From positions 1 through 41,095 of the forward strand of contig NZ_AUEZ01000073.1 in NCBI RefSeq assembly GCF_000426245.1: DNA of 41,095 nucleotides, in the 5' to 3' direction. Shown piece by piece: positions 16,406 to 24,534 of the stretch (the stretch's first letter is position 1; each line of letters begins with the position of its first letter). This DNA is from Bradyrhizobium sp. Ai1a-2. GTDB lineage: Bacteria; Pseudomonadota; Alphaproteobacteria; Rhizobiales; Xanthobacteraceae. Under the pieces are notes generated by a model. It was not told the DNA's origin. It ran no database searches and was given only the letters and a program-made list of their open reading frames with translations. A program made the translations under genes and the position numbers.

Positions 16406-17701
16406 TTAACGACCGCCCTTCACCGGCGCCGTTTCAGGCATCAGGCTCATCGCGAGCAGTCCGACGACGGCGGCGAGCAACAGGTACCAGGCGGGCGCCA
16501 GTGGATTTCCTGAAATATGCAGCAGCCACGTGACCACGAGCTGCGCGGTGCCGCCAAAGCTTGCGATTGCGACCGCATAGACCGTGGCGAACACGCCGCC
16601 GCGGATCTGTTGGGGCAACGCCTCGGTGAAGGTCGCATAGAAAGCGGTGAACGGCAGCGATCCGATCAGCGATAGTGCGCCGAAGCCGAACAACAGCGAC
16701 CACGCGCCGGGCGCACCGGCGATCCACAGGAAGATCGGATAAGTCAGCGCGACTGTGACCAGTTGCGGATAGATCATGACCGGCTTGCGGCCAAACAGGT
16801 CCGCCAGCCAGCCGCCCAGCAACGCGCCCGCGATGCCAAGACCATTGCTGACAAGCGACGTTGCAAAGGCCAGAGACGACGCCACGTGGAGCGTGTTCTG
16901 TGCATAGGTCGTCATGTATTGCGTCACATAGGTCGAAATCGTGCCGCTCGCCAAAATCATCAGCGCCAGTACGATCAGGCGAATGTGCCGACGCGCCAGC
17001 GTGAAATGGCTCGAGCTCTCGGTGCGCAGCGGGCCGCTTTTGTCTTGCGGGATCGTCTCCGGCAGCGTCCGACGCATCCAGAGCCCGAACGGCAGGCAGA
17101 TGGCCCCGATCAGAAATGCCATGCGCCAGCCATAGGATTGTAGCGCCTCCGGCGTCATCGTCCTGCTCAGTATGAAGCCGACCAGTGCGCCTGTGGTGGC
17201 GGCGATCTGCTGGCTTGTCGGCTGCCATGAGACCACCAGCGCCCGCCGCTCAGGCGGGGCGATCTCCAGGAGATAGGCCGTGGTCGGCCCGACCTCGCCG
17301 CCGAGCGCAAATCCCTGCATCAAGCGCGCCACGATCACGATGATCGGCGCCGCGAGGCCGATGGCGTTATAGGAGGGGGTGATCGAGATCGCCAGGATCG
17401 CGCTCCCCATCAATGCAAAGCTCAGCAGCATTGCGGGCCGCCGGCCGACACGGTCGGAATAGATGCCAAGCACGATCCCGCCGATGGGGCGCGTGATGAA
17501 ACCCGCGCCGAAGGTCGCGAGCGACAGCATCAGGCTGCCATACTCGCCTTGTGTGGGGAAGAAGGTGTGCCCGATCTGTATGGCGAAGAAGCTGTAGGTG
17601 ATGAAATCGTAGAACTCGAGCATATTGCCGATCGTGGCGGCAAACGCTGCGCGTTTCACGCTGAACTCTTTGGTCCCCTCAACGCCAATCGACAACCGCA
17701 A
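16406..17701 (-). CDS. MFS transporter, metabolite:H+ symporter (MHS) type
   Basis: A 431-residue inner-membrane protein with about 12 hydrophobic helices. The loop after helix 2 has the MFS motif YSDRVGRRPAMLL near residue 83, and the start of helix 1, FAATIGNMLEFYDFITYSFFA, is characteristic of the MHS family (KgtP, ProP, ShiA, citrate carriers). It would import an organic acid or similar solute with protons. No ATG precedes the conserved core. TTG at 17701 directly follows GAGGAAG and TTG at 17695 is better spaced, so the latter may be the true start. The stop lies 66 bp from the convergent TRAP gene. The substrate is not known. Confidence 0.9.
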   Translation of the reverse strand: MRLSIGVEGTKEFSVKRAAFAATIGNMLEFYDFITYSFFAIQIGHTFFPTQGEYGSLMLSLATFGAGFITRPIGGIVLGIYSDRVGRRPAMLLSFALMGSAILAISITPSYNAIGLAAPIIVIVARLMQGFALGGEVGPTTAYLLEIAPPERRALVVSWQPTSQQIAATTGALVGFILSRTMTPEALQSYGWRMAFLIGAICLPFGLWMRRTLPETIPQDKSGPLRTESSSHFTLARRHIRLIVLALMILASGTISTYVTQYMTTYAQNTLHVASSLAFATSLVSNGLGIAGALLGGWLADLFGRKPVMIYPQLVTVALTYPIFLWIAGAPGAWSLLFGFGALSLIGSLPFTAFYATFTEALPQQIRGGVFATVYAVAIASFGGTAQLVVTWLLHISGNPLAPAWYLLLAAVVGLLAMSLMPETAPVKGGR

Positions 17702-18058
17702 CTTCCTCGAAACGATTCAACAACGCGGATTATTGGCGAGCTCACGAGTCCTTGCAACGCATCGGGAACGTCCTCCTGCCATGCGCTCATCGCAGCCGCG
17801 GTCGACGTATTGCACTTGGCTGTGTCCGAATTGCGTGACCGGTATCCGAAGTTTGATGCGTGGCGGGGCTTCGCGTCAGTCGCGCGTACGTTTCGGCGTC
17901 GCTTCTGATTGATGTCGGATATTGAATTTCATCATCGTTTGAAGCTGAAAGGGTAGTATTTATTCCTCGTCTCTATCCAAACTTGAAATCTGGCTGCGTG
18001 GCAGTTATGCTGGTGATTATTTCCTGACGTTGCTGTTTCCAACCATTGGGGGCCTCCG
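17702..18058. other. Intergenic region with a possible gene relic
   Basis: About 357 bases between divergent genes. An open plus-strand stretch ends in TGA near 17908 with a plausible basic C terminus (DRYPKFDAWRGF... RTFRRRF), but it has no start of its own and no recognised family, so it may be a truncated relic. The remaining 150 bases are AT-richer than the surroundings and should hold the promoter of the serine hydrolase gene. Confidence 0.3.
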
Positions 18059-19354
18059 ATGATGCTCCGCGGGTTTTTGTCTGCAACGATTGTCGCCGTC
18101 TGCATCGCCTTTCCTGCAGTTGCCGAGCCGCTTCCGAAAGCTTCACAGCCGGAAGAGGCGGGCTTATCTGCGCAGCGGTTGAAAATTCTCGATACCGCTT
18201 TCCAGTCCGAGGTGGACCGTGGAAAGCTTGCTGGAGCTGTCGTTCTGATCCTGCGCAATGGCAAGGTCGCTTACTCGCGCGCGTTTGGATATCAAGATCG
18301 CGAGAAGCAGATCGTCATGAAGCCGGATGCAATCTTCCGCATCGCCTCCATGACCAAGCCGCTCGTATCCGTCGCGGCCATGATGCTGGTCGAGGAGGGC
18401 AAGCTCCAGCTTGTAACGCCGGTGTCGACCTTCTTGCCTGAATTCAAGGAGGTCAAAGTCGGCGTGGAGAAGGTCAACGATGGGACCGGCAAGCCCGAAC
18501 TCGTGTTGGAGCCTCCTCGGCGAGAAATGACGATCCATGATCTATTGCGCCACACCTCCGGACTGACTTACGGCCAATTCGGCGACTCATTGGTCAAGCA
18601 GGCGTATCGCAGCGCAAATATCGGAGCACCGGGTGACAGCCTTGCGGCAGTCGTGAGCAAATTGGCCCAATTGCCGCTCGCCTATCAGCCAGGCACGACG
18701 TTTGAATACAGCATGTCCACCGACGTTCTCGGCCGCGTCGTCGAAGTCGTGTCCGGCATGGAGTTGGATCGGTTCATCGCCGAGCGCATAACACAGCCGC
18801 TGGGCATGCCCGACACTGGGTTCTACATATCGGAAGGGCAGGCTGGCCGCGTTGCCGAACCGCAGGTGGATGCAGCGACGGGCAAGCGACCGCCCATGCG
18901 CGACGTGAGTGTGCGTCCGAGTTGGCTCTCCGGAGGTGGCGGCATGGTGTCGACCGCACCCGACTATGCGCGGTTTTGCCAAATGCTGCTCAACGGTGGT
19001 TCATTCGAGGGCAGCCGCTTTCTCTCCCCTCGGACCGTGGCCTACATGACGACCGATCACTTGCCTTCGGGAACGCCGATAAGCCAGGCGGTACAGGGCT
19101 TCGGATCGCTCGCTCCAAGCCCGGCTCTGGGGCAAGGCTTTGGCCTCGGCTTTGCGGTGCGCACGGATGCCGGACGTAATCCGATGCCGGGATCGGTTGG
19201 AGAATTCTACTGGACCGGCTCGTCAGGGACGACCTTCTGGATAGATCCGAAAGAGGGCCTGATCGCCGTTTTGATGATACAGGTGCCGCTAAACCAGGGC
19301 GCGTACTACCGCTCTCTCATCCGGAATATGGTCTATCAAGCATTCGCCAATTGA
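18059..19354 (+). CDS. Beta-lactamase-fold serine hydrolase (class C / EstB type), exported
   Basis: A 431-residue protein with a Sec signal peptide (hydrophobic 4-20, cleavage after AVA, about residue 22). The catalytic SxxK motif is S97-MTK100, a Tyr motif is at Y217 (FEYSMSTD), and HTSGLTYG near 165 and the GGGMVSTAPDYARF segment near 297 are standard for the beta-lactamase (PF00144) superfamily. Members include esterases, D-amino peptidases and class C beta-lactamases; sequence alone favours an esterase or peptidase. The start is ATGATG with a GGGGG stretch upstream. A damaged copy of its 3' half follows at 19510-19619, so a tandem duplication occurred here. Confidence 0.9.
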   Translation: MMLRGFLSATIVAVCIAFPAVAEPLPKASQPEEAGLSAQRLKILDTAFQSEVDRGKLAGAVVLILRNGKVAYSRAFGYQDREKQIVMKPDAIFRIASMTKPLVSVAAMMLVEEGKLQLVTPVSTFLPEFKEVKVGVEKVNDGTGKPELVLEPPRREMTIHDLLRHTSGLTYGQFGDSLVKQAYRSANIGAPGDSLAAVVSKLAQLPLAYQPGTTFEYSMSTDVLGRVVEVVSGMELDRFIAERITQPLGMPDTGFYISEGQAGRVAEPQVDAATGKRPPMRDVSVRPSWLSGGGGMVSTAPDYARFCQMLLNGGSFEGSRFLSPRTVAYMTTDHLPSGTPISQAVQGFGSLAPSPALGQGFGLGFAVRTDAGRNPMPGSVGEFYWTGSSGTTFWIDPKEGLIAVLMIQVPLNQGAYYRSLIRNMVYQAFAN

Positions 19355-19898
19355 CGTTTCCGAGCAGGAAAAAGGCGATCGCGATTGCTGCTGATTTTTC
19401 TCGGCGGGCCTTCAGCAAATGCAGGAGAGCGGTGGGAACACAATTTGTCAATCTGCCGTCCGCATGATCGATCAAGCGTTTTGCATTTATCCGGAAGGTT
19501 CGCAATTTGTGGCGGTATGGTCTCGACCGCGCTCGACTACGCGCGCTTTTGCCAAGTGCCCTCAAGGGACTACTAGCGCTCTCTCATCCAAAATATCGTC
19601 TATCAGACATTCGCCAAAATAATTCTCTCAAAGAAGAAATGCGGCGATCTGCGATTTTTGTTGGTGAGAAAACTCGCGGCCGATATTAATTTCTAATCCG
19701 TCTCGCTTCGCGCAAAAATCGCTGCGCTCGGCATTCCCCTCATAAGAGACGACGTCATTGTCGCGGTGTTGGAAGCTGTTCGTCCGGGCTGACAGCACCC
19801 GGTCGCGCGCGATGCCGTATCGGCTTTGCACGCATGACGTTCTTCGGAACTTTGCGGCGCTATGAAAGTTCGACGTTCAGCATTTTCAGGAGGAGATA
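19355..19898. other. Decayed intergenic region
   Basis: Contains the hydrolase relic. A further stretch near 19465-19490 (GATCGATCAAGCGTTTTGCA) loosely resembles the coding end of the intact gene (GTCTATCAAGCATTCGCCA) and may be a third, more degraded piece. From 19690 to 19890 I see no gene; the last 15 bases hold the strong ribosome binding site of the next gene. Confidence 0.4.
19510..19619 (+). pseudogene. Relic of a second serine hydrolase gene
   Basis: The segment codes for GGMVSTALDYARFCQ, matching the GGMVSTAPDYARFCQ segment of the intact gene (18942-18986), then jumps after a stop to a stretch resembling the C-terminal coding end: CGCTCTCTCATCCAAAATAT against CGCTCTCTCATCCGGAATAT. 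The part between has been deleted, about 300 bp. The downstream flanks (GGCGATC-CGATT) are also similar in both copies. This is a decayed tandem duplicate, not a functional gene. Confidence 0.75.
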
Positions 19899-20222
19899 AT
19901 GATCGGTCCGGTATGCGCCGCTTTAGCCCTCACTTGTTTTGCTGCTCCTGCATTTGCTGAAACTTGTACTGCTTCCCGCTACGGTTATGGCGGCGGCCGA
20001 ACCGCATCCGGCGAGCGGATGAATCCAAGCGAGATGACCGCGGCGCACCGTTCCAGAGCGTTCGGCTCTCACGTCACGGTCACGTCACATTCAACTGGGC
20101 GTAGCGTCACGGTTCGGATCAATGACCGTGGCCCATTTGTGAAGGGACGGTGCATAGACCTGTCGAATGGTGCGGCTCGTGTGCTCGGCATGAGTGGGAC
20201 CGCAATAGTCTCCCTCCGCTAA
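19899..20222 (+). CDS. Small secreted RlpA-like double-psi beta-barrel protein
   Basis: A 107-residue protein with a Sec signal (1-20, cleavage after AFA). The rest is a single DPBB domain of RlpA type: ASRYGYGGGRTASGERM near 25-41, AAHRS near 48, and VRINDRGPF with the conserved Asp76, then IDLSNGAARVLG. RlpA proteins are septal lytic transglycosylases acting on peptidoglycan lacking stem peptides, but this one has no SPOR domain and no lipobox, so it is a minimal periplasmic form whose activity is uncertain. The ATG at 19899 is preceded by AGGAGGAG. It sits upstream of the peptide/radical SAM pair but 220 bp away. Confidence 0.9.
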   Translation: MIGPVCAALALTCFAAPAFAETCTASRYGYGGGRTASGERMNPSEMTAAHRSRAFGSHVTVTSHSTGRSVTVRINDRGPFVKGRCIDLSNGAARVLGMSGTAIVSLR

Positions 20223-20400
20223 AGTGGAAACGAACACCGCCGGCGATCCACGCCGTTAGGCGCTGACGCATCGCACTGCGCTTCGTACAAAAATGGCAGC
20301 ACCTCGGCTCGACCACATTTACGCTGCAATAGGAAAGGTATATTGTCCTCTTCTCTTTCGGTTCAGGGAAACAAGCAACGGCCTTTCGTTCGATCTTTGA

Positions 20401-20426
20401 ATTGCATCGCGAAATTGCATCGCGAA
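20401..20426 (+). repeat. Perfect 13-bp tandem repeat before the RiPP precursor gene
   Basis: ATTGCATCGCGAA occurs twice head to tail (20401-20413 and 20414-20426), ending just at the GAGGAG ribosome binding site of the precursor gene. It lies in the leader of the transcript and may be a slippage duplication or a regulatory element. Confidence 0.9.
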
Positions 20427-20440
20427 GAGGAGCAGAAGCC

Positions 20441-20764
20441 ATGGCGATTACCACGCTGAAGGTCTTAGCGAGTCTCCTGCAACTGCACGGACCAGGCGCA
20501 ACAATCCAGAGTGATCATCAAGGCATCGACGCGTTGCTGAGCGAACTGCGCGAACAGGGTTCGACAGAAGGACTTATGTCTGACCAACCCGCGGTTGTTC
20601 CCGACCAACCCGTTGTAAACCAAGTTTATTTCAGGCGAGGCTTTGGCAGAGGGCCGTATGTGGGCGGCTTCCGCAGGGCTGGATATTATCCGGGCGCAGG
20701 CGCATTCCGCAGAGGCGGAGCTTATCCAGGGTTCCGCAGAGGGGGCTTTGTCCGAGGATATTAG
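20441..20764 (+). CDS. Candidate RiPP precursor, GrrA-like Gly/Arg/aromatic-rich peptide
   Basis: A 107-residue peptide with two parts. Residues 1-60 form the likely leader, with a mildly hydrophobic start (AITTLKVLASLLQLHG) and a helical patch (IDALLSELREQG, 29-40) that resembles the leader of rSAM-modified glycine-rich repeat peptides. Residues 63-107 are the likely core: only G, R, F, Y, P, A, V, with six aromatic-x-Arg triplets (F64RR, F68GR, F77RR, F89RR, F98RR, F103VR) spaced by Gly and Pro. Aromatic-x-x triplets are the substrates of three-residue cyclophane-forming radical SAM enzymes. The ATG at 20441 has GAGGAG eight bases upstream; an upstream start at 20402 would fall in the tandem repeat. 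The maturase gene starts 38 bp later. Confidence 0.75.
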   Translation: MAITTLKVLASLLQLHGPGATIQSDHQGIDALLSELREQGSTEGLMSDQPAVVPDQPVVNQVYFRRGFGRGPYVGGFRRAGYYPGAGAFRRGGAYPGFRRGGFVRGY

Positions 20765-20802
20765 TTTAATCGCATTTTCTTCATGCACGTATCGGTGCCG
20801 GG

Positions 20803-21984
20803 ATGTTGGTCGACGATTCAAATGCTGTCGCCTTCCAGGATCAGCCGATCACGCAGTTGCTGGTCAAGGTGGCAACGCGATGCAACATTGACTGCTCCTA
20901 TTGCTACTGGTTTCGCGACGCCACCGTCTACGATAAGCCCAAGCTGATGAGCGCGGACGTGCTGCGGCAGTTGCTGCAGCGCATCGAGGAACACGTTGCG
21001 AGATATTCCCTCGTCGATTTTCCCATCGTTCTGCACGGCGGCGAGCCCTTGCTGTGGGGTGTCGAGAATTTCCACCGTTTTGCAGAGGCCTGCGAAGGCA
21101 TTTCATCCCGAACGGGCTGCGACATTCCCATCGCGGTTACAACCAACGGCGTGTTGATCGACGATGAATGGCTGAACTGCTTCGAGACGCGCAACATCTC
21201 GGTTGCGATCAGTCTCGACGGACCGGCGCATATTCACGACCTTCACCGTCGCACGTTCCAGGATACGGGCACCCATGCGGCGGTGGAGCACGCCGCCCGC
21301 ATGCTGGTGTCGCGCGACATCGGCGTGAGCGCCTTGGCTGTCTGCAATCCCGCTTACGCCCCGGAGCAGTATGTCGAGTTTTTCGCCGCGTGCGGAATTG
21401 CCAACTACGACATCATGATCCCCGATGCGACGGTGGATGAGAAGCCGCCATCCATTGCTTCGTTCTACAACGGGCTGTTCGACTTGTGGCTGGCCGCAAA
21501 TCGCACGGCGCCGACTGCCAACATCCGCATCATTACCGACATGATCACCGCCTTGCTTGGCAACAATGCGCCGACCGAGGGCGTCGGCCACAAGCCCATC
21601 GAGCTCTGCACGGTGATGACGGATGGCACTGTCGAGGCCCACGACGTGTTGCGGATCGCGGGCGATGGCTTCACCCAGACCAAGTTCAACATCTTCGATC
21701 ATGCGATCGACGAGGTCAGGAACGAGCCTCGCTGGAAAGCGGCGCGCGATGCGTCAATCAATCTTTGCGAGAAGTGCCGGCAGTGCAAGTTCATGAATGC
21801 CTGCGGAGGGGGGTATCTTCCGCATCGGTTCTCCAAGGCAAATGGCTACGACAATCCTTCGGTGTATTGCGACGATCTCTATTCGATGTTCGAGAATGCG
21901 CAATCAGTCTTGGAGAGCCATCTTCATGTCAGGAAGCAAGGCGGCGAACGCGTCAACGTGCGCGACGCGCTGACACGCGCCTAG
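20803..21984 (+). CDS. Radical SAM/SPASM peptide maturase, GrrM-like
   Basis: A 393-residue iron-sulfur enzyme. The radical SAM cluster motif is C27-NID-C31-SY-C34, followed by the SAM-binding GGEP (LHGGEPLL, about 75-80). The C-terminal SPASM domain is seen as CEKCRQCKFMNACGGGY and a later Cys in PSVYC, giving ligands for auxiliary 4Fe-4S clusters. Relatives (GrrM, OscB, FxsB, XyeB) make carbon-carbon cross-links between an aromatic side chain and a residue two positions on, giving cyclophanes. The preceding gene encodes a fitting substrate. No dedicated protease or exporter is adjacent. Start ATG 20803 lacks a strong ribosome binding site, so translation may be coupled to the upstream gene. 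The family is sure; the GrrM subfamily is likely. Confidence 0.85.
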   Translation: MLVDDSNAVAFQDQPITQLLVKVATRCNIDCSYCYWFRDATVYDKPKLMSADVLRQLLQRIEEHVARYSLVDFPIVLHGGEPLLWGVENFHRFAEACEGISSRTGCDIPIAVTTNGVLIDDEWLNCFETRNISVAISLDGPAHIHDLHRRTFQDTGTHAAVEHAARMLVSRDIGVSALAVCNPAYAPEQYVEFFAACGIANYDIMIPDATVDEKPPSIASFYNGLFDLWLAANRTAPTANIRIITDMITALLGNNAPTEGVGHKPIELCTVMTDGTVEAHDVLRIAGDGFTQTKFNIFDHAIDEVRNEPRWKAARDASINLCEKCRQCKFMNACGGGYLPHRFSKANGYDNPSVYCDDLYSMFENAQSVLESHLHVRKQGGERVNVRDALTRA

Positions 21985-22382
21985 CGGTTCGATGGCAAGG
22001 GCCAACAGAGACTCTGATGCTCGTTTAGGTGCAGAGCCAAAGAAGCTTGATATCTTGCACGGCCGCTCTCATGGATGGTCCGCAATATCCTCGGGCGGGC
22101 CTTTAGCGGCGCTCGTGACCCAACCTGGGACTCCTCTGCAGAAGCCAAAGAAGCGCCTGAGCCAACGCTGCCGTAGCGGAAGGGCCGTTCACCTCGATAA
22201 GTGCATATAAAATAAGCGAAAATAAGTTTTGGCGCTTGGCCAATGCCGGCATGGACCGCTACCACCGAAGGTGCTCGATGCCTCCCGGCTTGACCCGTGT
22301 CGTATGACGCAAATTAGCGCACGATACAGCGAGGTACGGCGCCCGAGCTGGCGTTGCAGCGCACATCGCTCGATCCGCGCCA
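21985..22382. other. Intergenic region after the maturase gene
   Basis: Open frames here are short and lack ribosome binding sites or recognisable domains. I see no gene, transporter or protease that would complete the peptide system. Confidence 0.4.
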
Positions 22383-22396
22383 TTGATCTACGTCAA
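22383..22396 (+). promoter_or_regulatory. FixK/FNR-type box upstream of the small secreted protein
   Basis: TTGATCTACGTCAA is an exact TTGA-N6-TCAA site. Activators of this family bind about 41.5 bp before the transcription start, which would put the start near 22431; a TTTATT at 22420-22425 fits as -10 element. The leader to the ATG would be about 115 bases. It is inferred to respond to low oxygen. Confidence 0.6.
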
Positions 22397-22545
22397 GATG
22401 TGGTCTTGCCGTTCTTCCGTTTATTGCATGCGGCCTTGGCGCCGGCTTAGGCGAGCTGAGGACATTCCGGATTGTCGTCAGGCCCGCCTCGAACGGAGCG
22501 AGACCGCATTGTGCTGTAATCCAAACGTCTTCAAGGAGGCAAAAC

Positions 22546-22788
22546 ATGCTGGGTACGCGAACACTGTTGGCGGTCGCTATTCTTCCATTCCTTGTAGCTC
22601 CGTCATTGGCGCAAACGTCACAGGATAGAGTCAAAGCCATACGCGCGGAATGCTTCAGGCAGGCCAATGAGGCGGCAAGAGCCCAAGCGGGCATGGCTTC
22701 GGCCAATCCTGCTGCTACCGCCGAAGCGAACTCTGTTGGCGCTAACGCCTACTACTCCTGTATTCGTAAGAACGGCCTCCGGCGATAA
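22546..22788 (+). CDS. Small secreted protein of unknown function
   Basis: An 80-residue protein with a clear Sec signal (residues 1-22, cleavage after SLA-Q). The mature 58 residues are Ala-rich and contain two cysteines (AECFRQ and YYSCIRK), which may form a disulfide in the periplasm, with a basic end (KNGLRR). No family is recognised. The ATG at 22546 has the strong ribosome binding site AGGAGG eight bases upstream, and a FixK-type box lies 150 bp upstream, so it is very probably expressed, possibly at low oxygen. Confidence 0.75.
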   Translation: MLGTRTLLAVAILPFLVAPSLAQTSQDRVKAIRAECFRQANEAARAQAGMASANPAATAEANSVGANAYYSCIRKNGLRR

Positions 22789-22980
22789 ACACTCCCTCGG
22801 CGAGGATCGGTGTCGCCTGCATCCACTTGCGCTTGGACCGCCGAAATGTCCCCGAGCGCGAGAACACTCACGCAGGTTCCGCAGATCCTCGGCGGGGTGC
22901 GCTAGGTTAAGGCGTTGCGATGATCCTTCCGCGATTGAGCGGACGCAGACCAGGACAAGCGATCTATAGAGTCAGGCCCT
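22789..22980. other. Intergenic, nothing recognised
   Basis: About 190 bases between the small secreted protein gene and the nhaD fragment. No gene, terminator with T run or known repeat is seen. Confidence 0.4.
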
Positions 22981-23192
22981 AGTGCAGGAGCCTGTACTGG
23001 ATGACGTAGGTGGCCGCGCCGGCGAAATAGCCGAGCAAGGCAAGGCCGCTGATGCGGCGGACGCACCAGGAGAACTGGATCTTCTCCAAGCCCATCGTCG
23101 CCGCCACGAGCGGCACGTTATCGACGACGGCGCTGACCAACCCGAGCGCGGTCGCGGTGAAGTCCTGGCGCCCGATCTCGCACGTCCGCTCG
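22981..23192 (-). pseudogene. nhaD 3'-end fragment, copy A (internally deleted)
   Basis: Read on the minus strand this is the C-terminal coding end of nhaD (compare 30336-30650). It matches through CTGGATCTTCTCCA-GCCCATCG, then lacks about 130 bp present in the intact gene and resumes at TCGCCGCCAC-AGCGGCACGTT. It stops resembling nhaD at CCGATCTCGCACGTC, the same point as copy B, so both copies derive from one truncation event. It is not functional. Confidence 0.85.
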
Positions 23193-23210
23193 CATGGGTG
23201 GACCCGAAGC

Positions 23211-23247
23211 TCGCTCGTGCGAGCCTCTACCGCTGCTTGTGACCCAA
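23211..23247. repeat. Short dispersed repeat D, copy 1
   Basis: CTCGCTCGTGCGAGCCTCTA and the following 17 bases (ending TGTGACCCA) recur at 24752-24788 with one inserted base. The GCTCG-CTCGTG-CGAGC part is palindromic. It follows the nhaD fragment here and the family C repeat at the other site, so both are pieces of one former block. Confidence 0.8.
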
Positions 23248-23277
23248 CTCGGACTTCGCCTAACCATTCGCGTTAAC

Positions 23278-23508
23278 TCACGCGGCGCGTTCCTTGTCTG
23301 ACTGCTCCTCGACAGTGGTCGCGGTTTCTTCCAACCCCTTTTCGTAATTGCCCGCGAACCTCTCGATGCTGTTGGCCCACATCCTCAGCATTGAGACCTG
23401 AAAGTGCATGAGTGGCCTTAAGGCATTCATGCCGATTGCTGTCGCTGCGGTGATGCGCGCTTGTGGGTCGTGCGCGAAACGGCTTACGTTAGAGGTCTTG
23501 TCTGCCAT
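23278..23508 (-). CDS. Small phasin-like protein
   Basis: A 76-residue cytoplasmic protein. The middle, ALRPLMHFQVSMLRMWANSI, followed by ERFAGNYEKGLEE, is an amphipathic helix reminiscent of the phasin/granule-associated family, but it is shorter than typical phasins (about 110-150), so this is only a resemblance. The C terminus is acidic and Thr/Glu-rich. The ATG at 23508 has GGAG at good spacing; a longer frame from 23628 would overlap the next gene and is rejected. It is transcribed together with the gene upstream and the universal stress gene, all on the minus strand. Confidence 0.6.
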   Translation of the reverse strand: MADKTSNVSRFAHDPQARITAATAIGMNALRPLMHFQVSMLRMWANSIERFAGNYEKGLEETATTVEEQSDKERAA

Positions 23509-23545
23509 GCTTCGCTCCGTCTGCTCTGGTGTGGTGGTCCAAAAA

Positions 23546-23827
23546 CTAAGTCTCAGCTTGCGCGCGTCGTGACTCCAAACACTCGGCCAAAGCTTGATCT
23601 GCCGCGAGTCTCGCACCTCGGTCGTCATGAAATTCGTCCAATTTTTTCAAGTAAACGACTGCTGCGATTTGCAAGAGATCGAAATCATATTCGCCGGTGT
23701 CACGAAGATTGGTGAGGTAGCGATAGAGGACGGAACGCCTACTATCGTTCTCGCTGATACCGCTGTGGTGCAGCAAGTAGTTCCGCCAAGCGAACGCACA
23801 CGCGCCTTCAAGGGCCTGAGAATTCAT
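23546..23827 (-). CDS. Hypothetical protein, 93 residues
   Basis: A cytoplasmic protein with a largely helical composition and no family that I recognise. Visible features: a Tyr/Leu-rich first third (AFAWRNYLLHH), a middle with repeated YRYLTNLRDTGEYDFDLLQI and a C-terminal alanine-rich helix. The ATG at 23827 is preceded by GGGAGG six bases upstream, which decides it over a start 243 bases further out. It lies between the universal stress gene and the phasin-like gene on the same strand, so a stress-linked role is possible by context. Confidence 0.65.
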   Translation of the reverse strand: MNSQALEGACAFAWRNYLLHHSGISENDSRRSVLYRYLTNLRDTGEYDFDLLQIAAVVYLKKLDEFHDDRGARLAADQALAECLESRRAQAET

Positions 23828-24003
23828 GGGCACCTCCCAAAAGCCAGAGAAAGACTGACGAGCCGTTTCGTTCCGCGAATTTCTCACGCGAAAATGCTGT
23901 TCCGTAGCTGCGCCGCAAGGTGTTCGCGCGGGCAATGTCGGTGTTGCGGATTTCCGCGGCCAGGAGCCGGTTTCTCCAAGCCCTTCACCATCATTTATGT
24001 CCG

Positions 24004-24447
24004 CTAGTGAACGACCAACACCGGGACGCTTCCGTCCACCAGGACCTCCGATGTTTGGCTCCCCAACCATAGCTTCCTGAGGCCGCGACGCCCATGAGAG
24101 GCCATGACGATCAAGTCGCAGCCTCTGGACTTTGCCGTTTCGATAATCGCAGTCGCTGGGTGCGCATTCGGAACATGCAAGAGTTCCGCAGATATCCCGA
24201 TCTGTTCCGCCATAGCTCGAGCTTCATCAAGGGCTTTGCCCGCACGTTCCTTGCAGGCTGCGTCAAAGCCATCAAACACTTCCTGCGAGGGAATCCATCC
24301 CCCGTGCCCGCTCCCAACCGGCAGTGGTTCCGTTACGGTGATGAATGTCACTTTAGCGTTCAAGGCCTTTGCTAAAGCAAACCCATGCTTAACGCCTTTT
24401 CCCGCGACATCCGATCCATCCGTGCTCAAGAGAATATTGGCATACAT
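24004..24447 (-). CDS. Universal stress protein, UspA family
   Basis: A 147-residue single-domain cytoplasmic protein. The fold is marked by the start MYANILLSTDGSDVAGKGV, in which the Asp after ST contacts ATP, and by the C-terminal ATP-binding loop SHGRRGLRKLWLGSQTSEV (G-x2-G-x9-G-S pattern, near 117-135), so it belongs to the ATP-binding class. Such proteins are commonly induced in low oxygen or by starvation. The ATG at 24447 has GGGAGC upstream. A FixK-type box lies about 94 bp before the start, the best placed of the window. The two small genes downstream may be co-transcribed. Confidence 0.93.
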   Translation of the reverse strand: MYANILLSTDGSDVAGKGVKHGFALAKALNAKVTFITVTEPLPVGSGHGGWIPSQEVFDGFDAACKERAGKALDEARAMAEQIGISAELLHVPNAHPATAIIETAKSRGCDLIVMASHGRRGLRKLWLGSQTSEVLVDGSVPVLVVH

Positions 24448-24534
24448 CGGGGGCTCCCTTGCTCGTTGAACATTCTCCTAAAAAACGATCCTTCGCCTTC
24501 CGAATGTAAACTGGGTCCGCCTTTCGGTTGCAGC

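Noticed and set aside
21992..22210. 72-residue open frame after the maturase gene, considered as a second RiPP peptide
   Set aside because: No ribosome binding site, no leader similarity and no repeated aromatic triplets.
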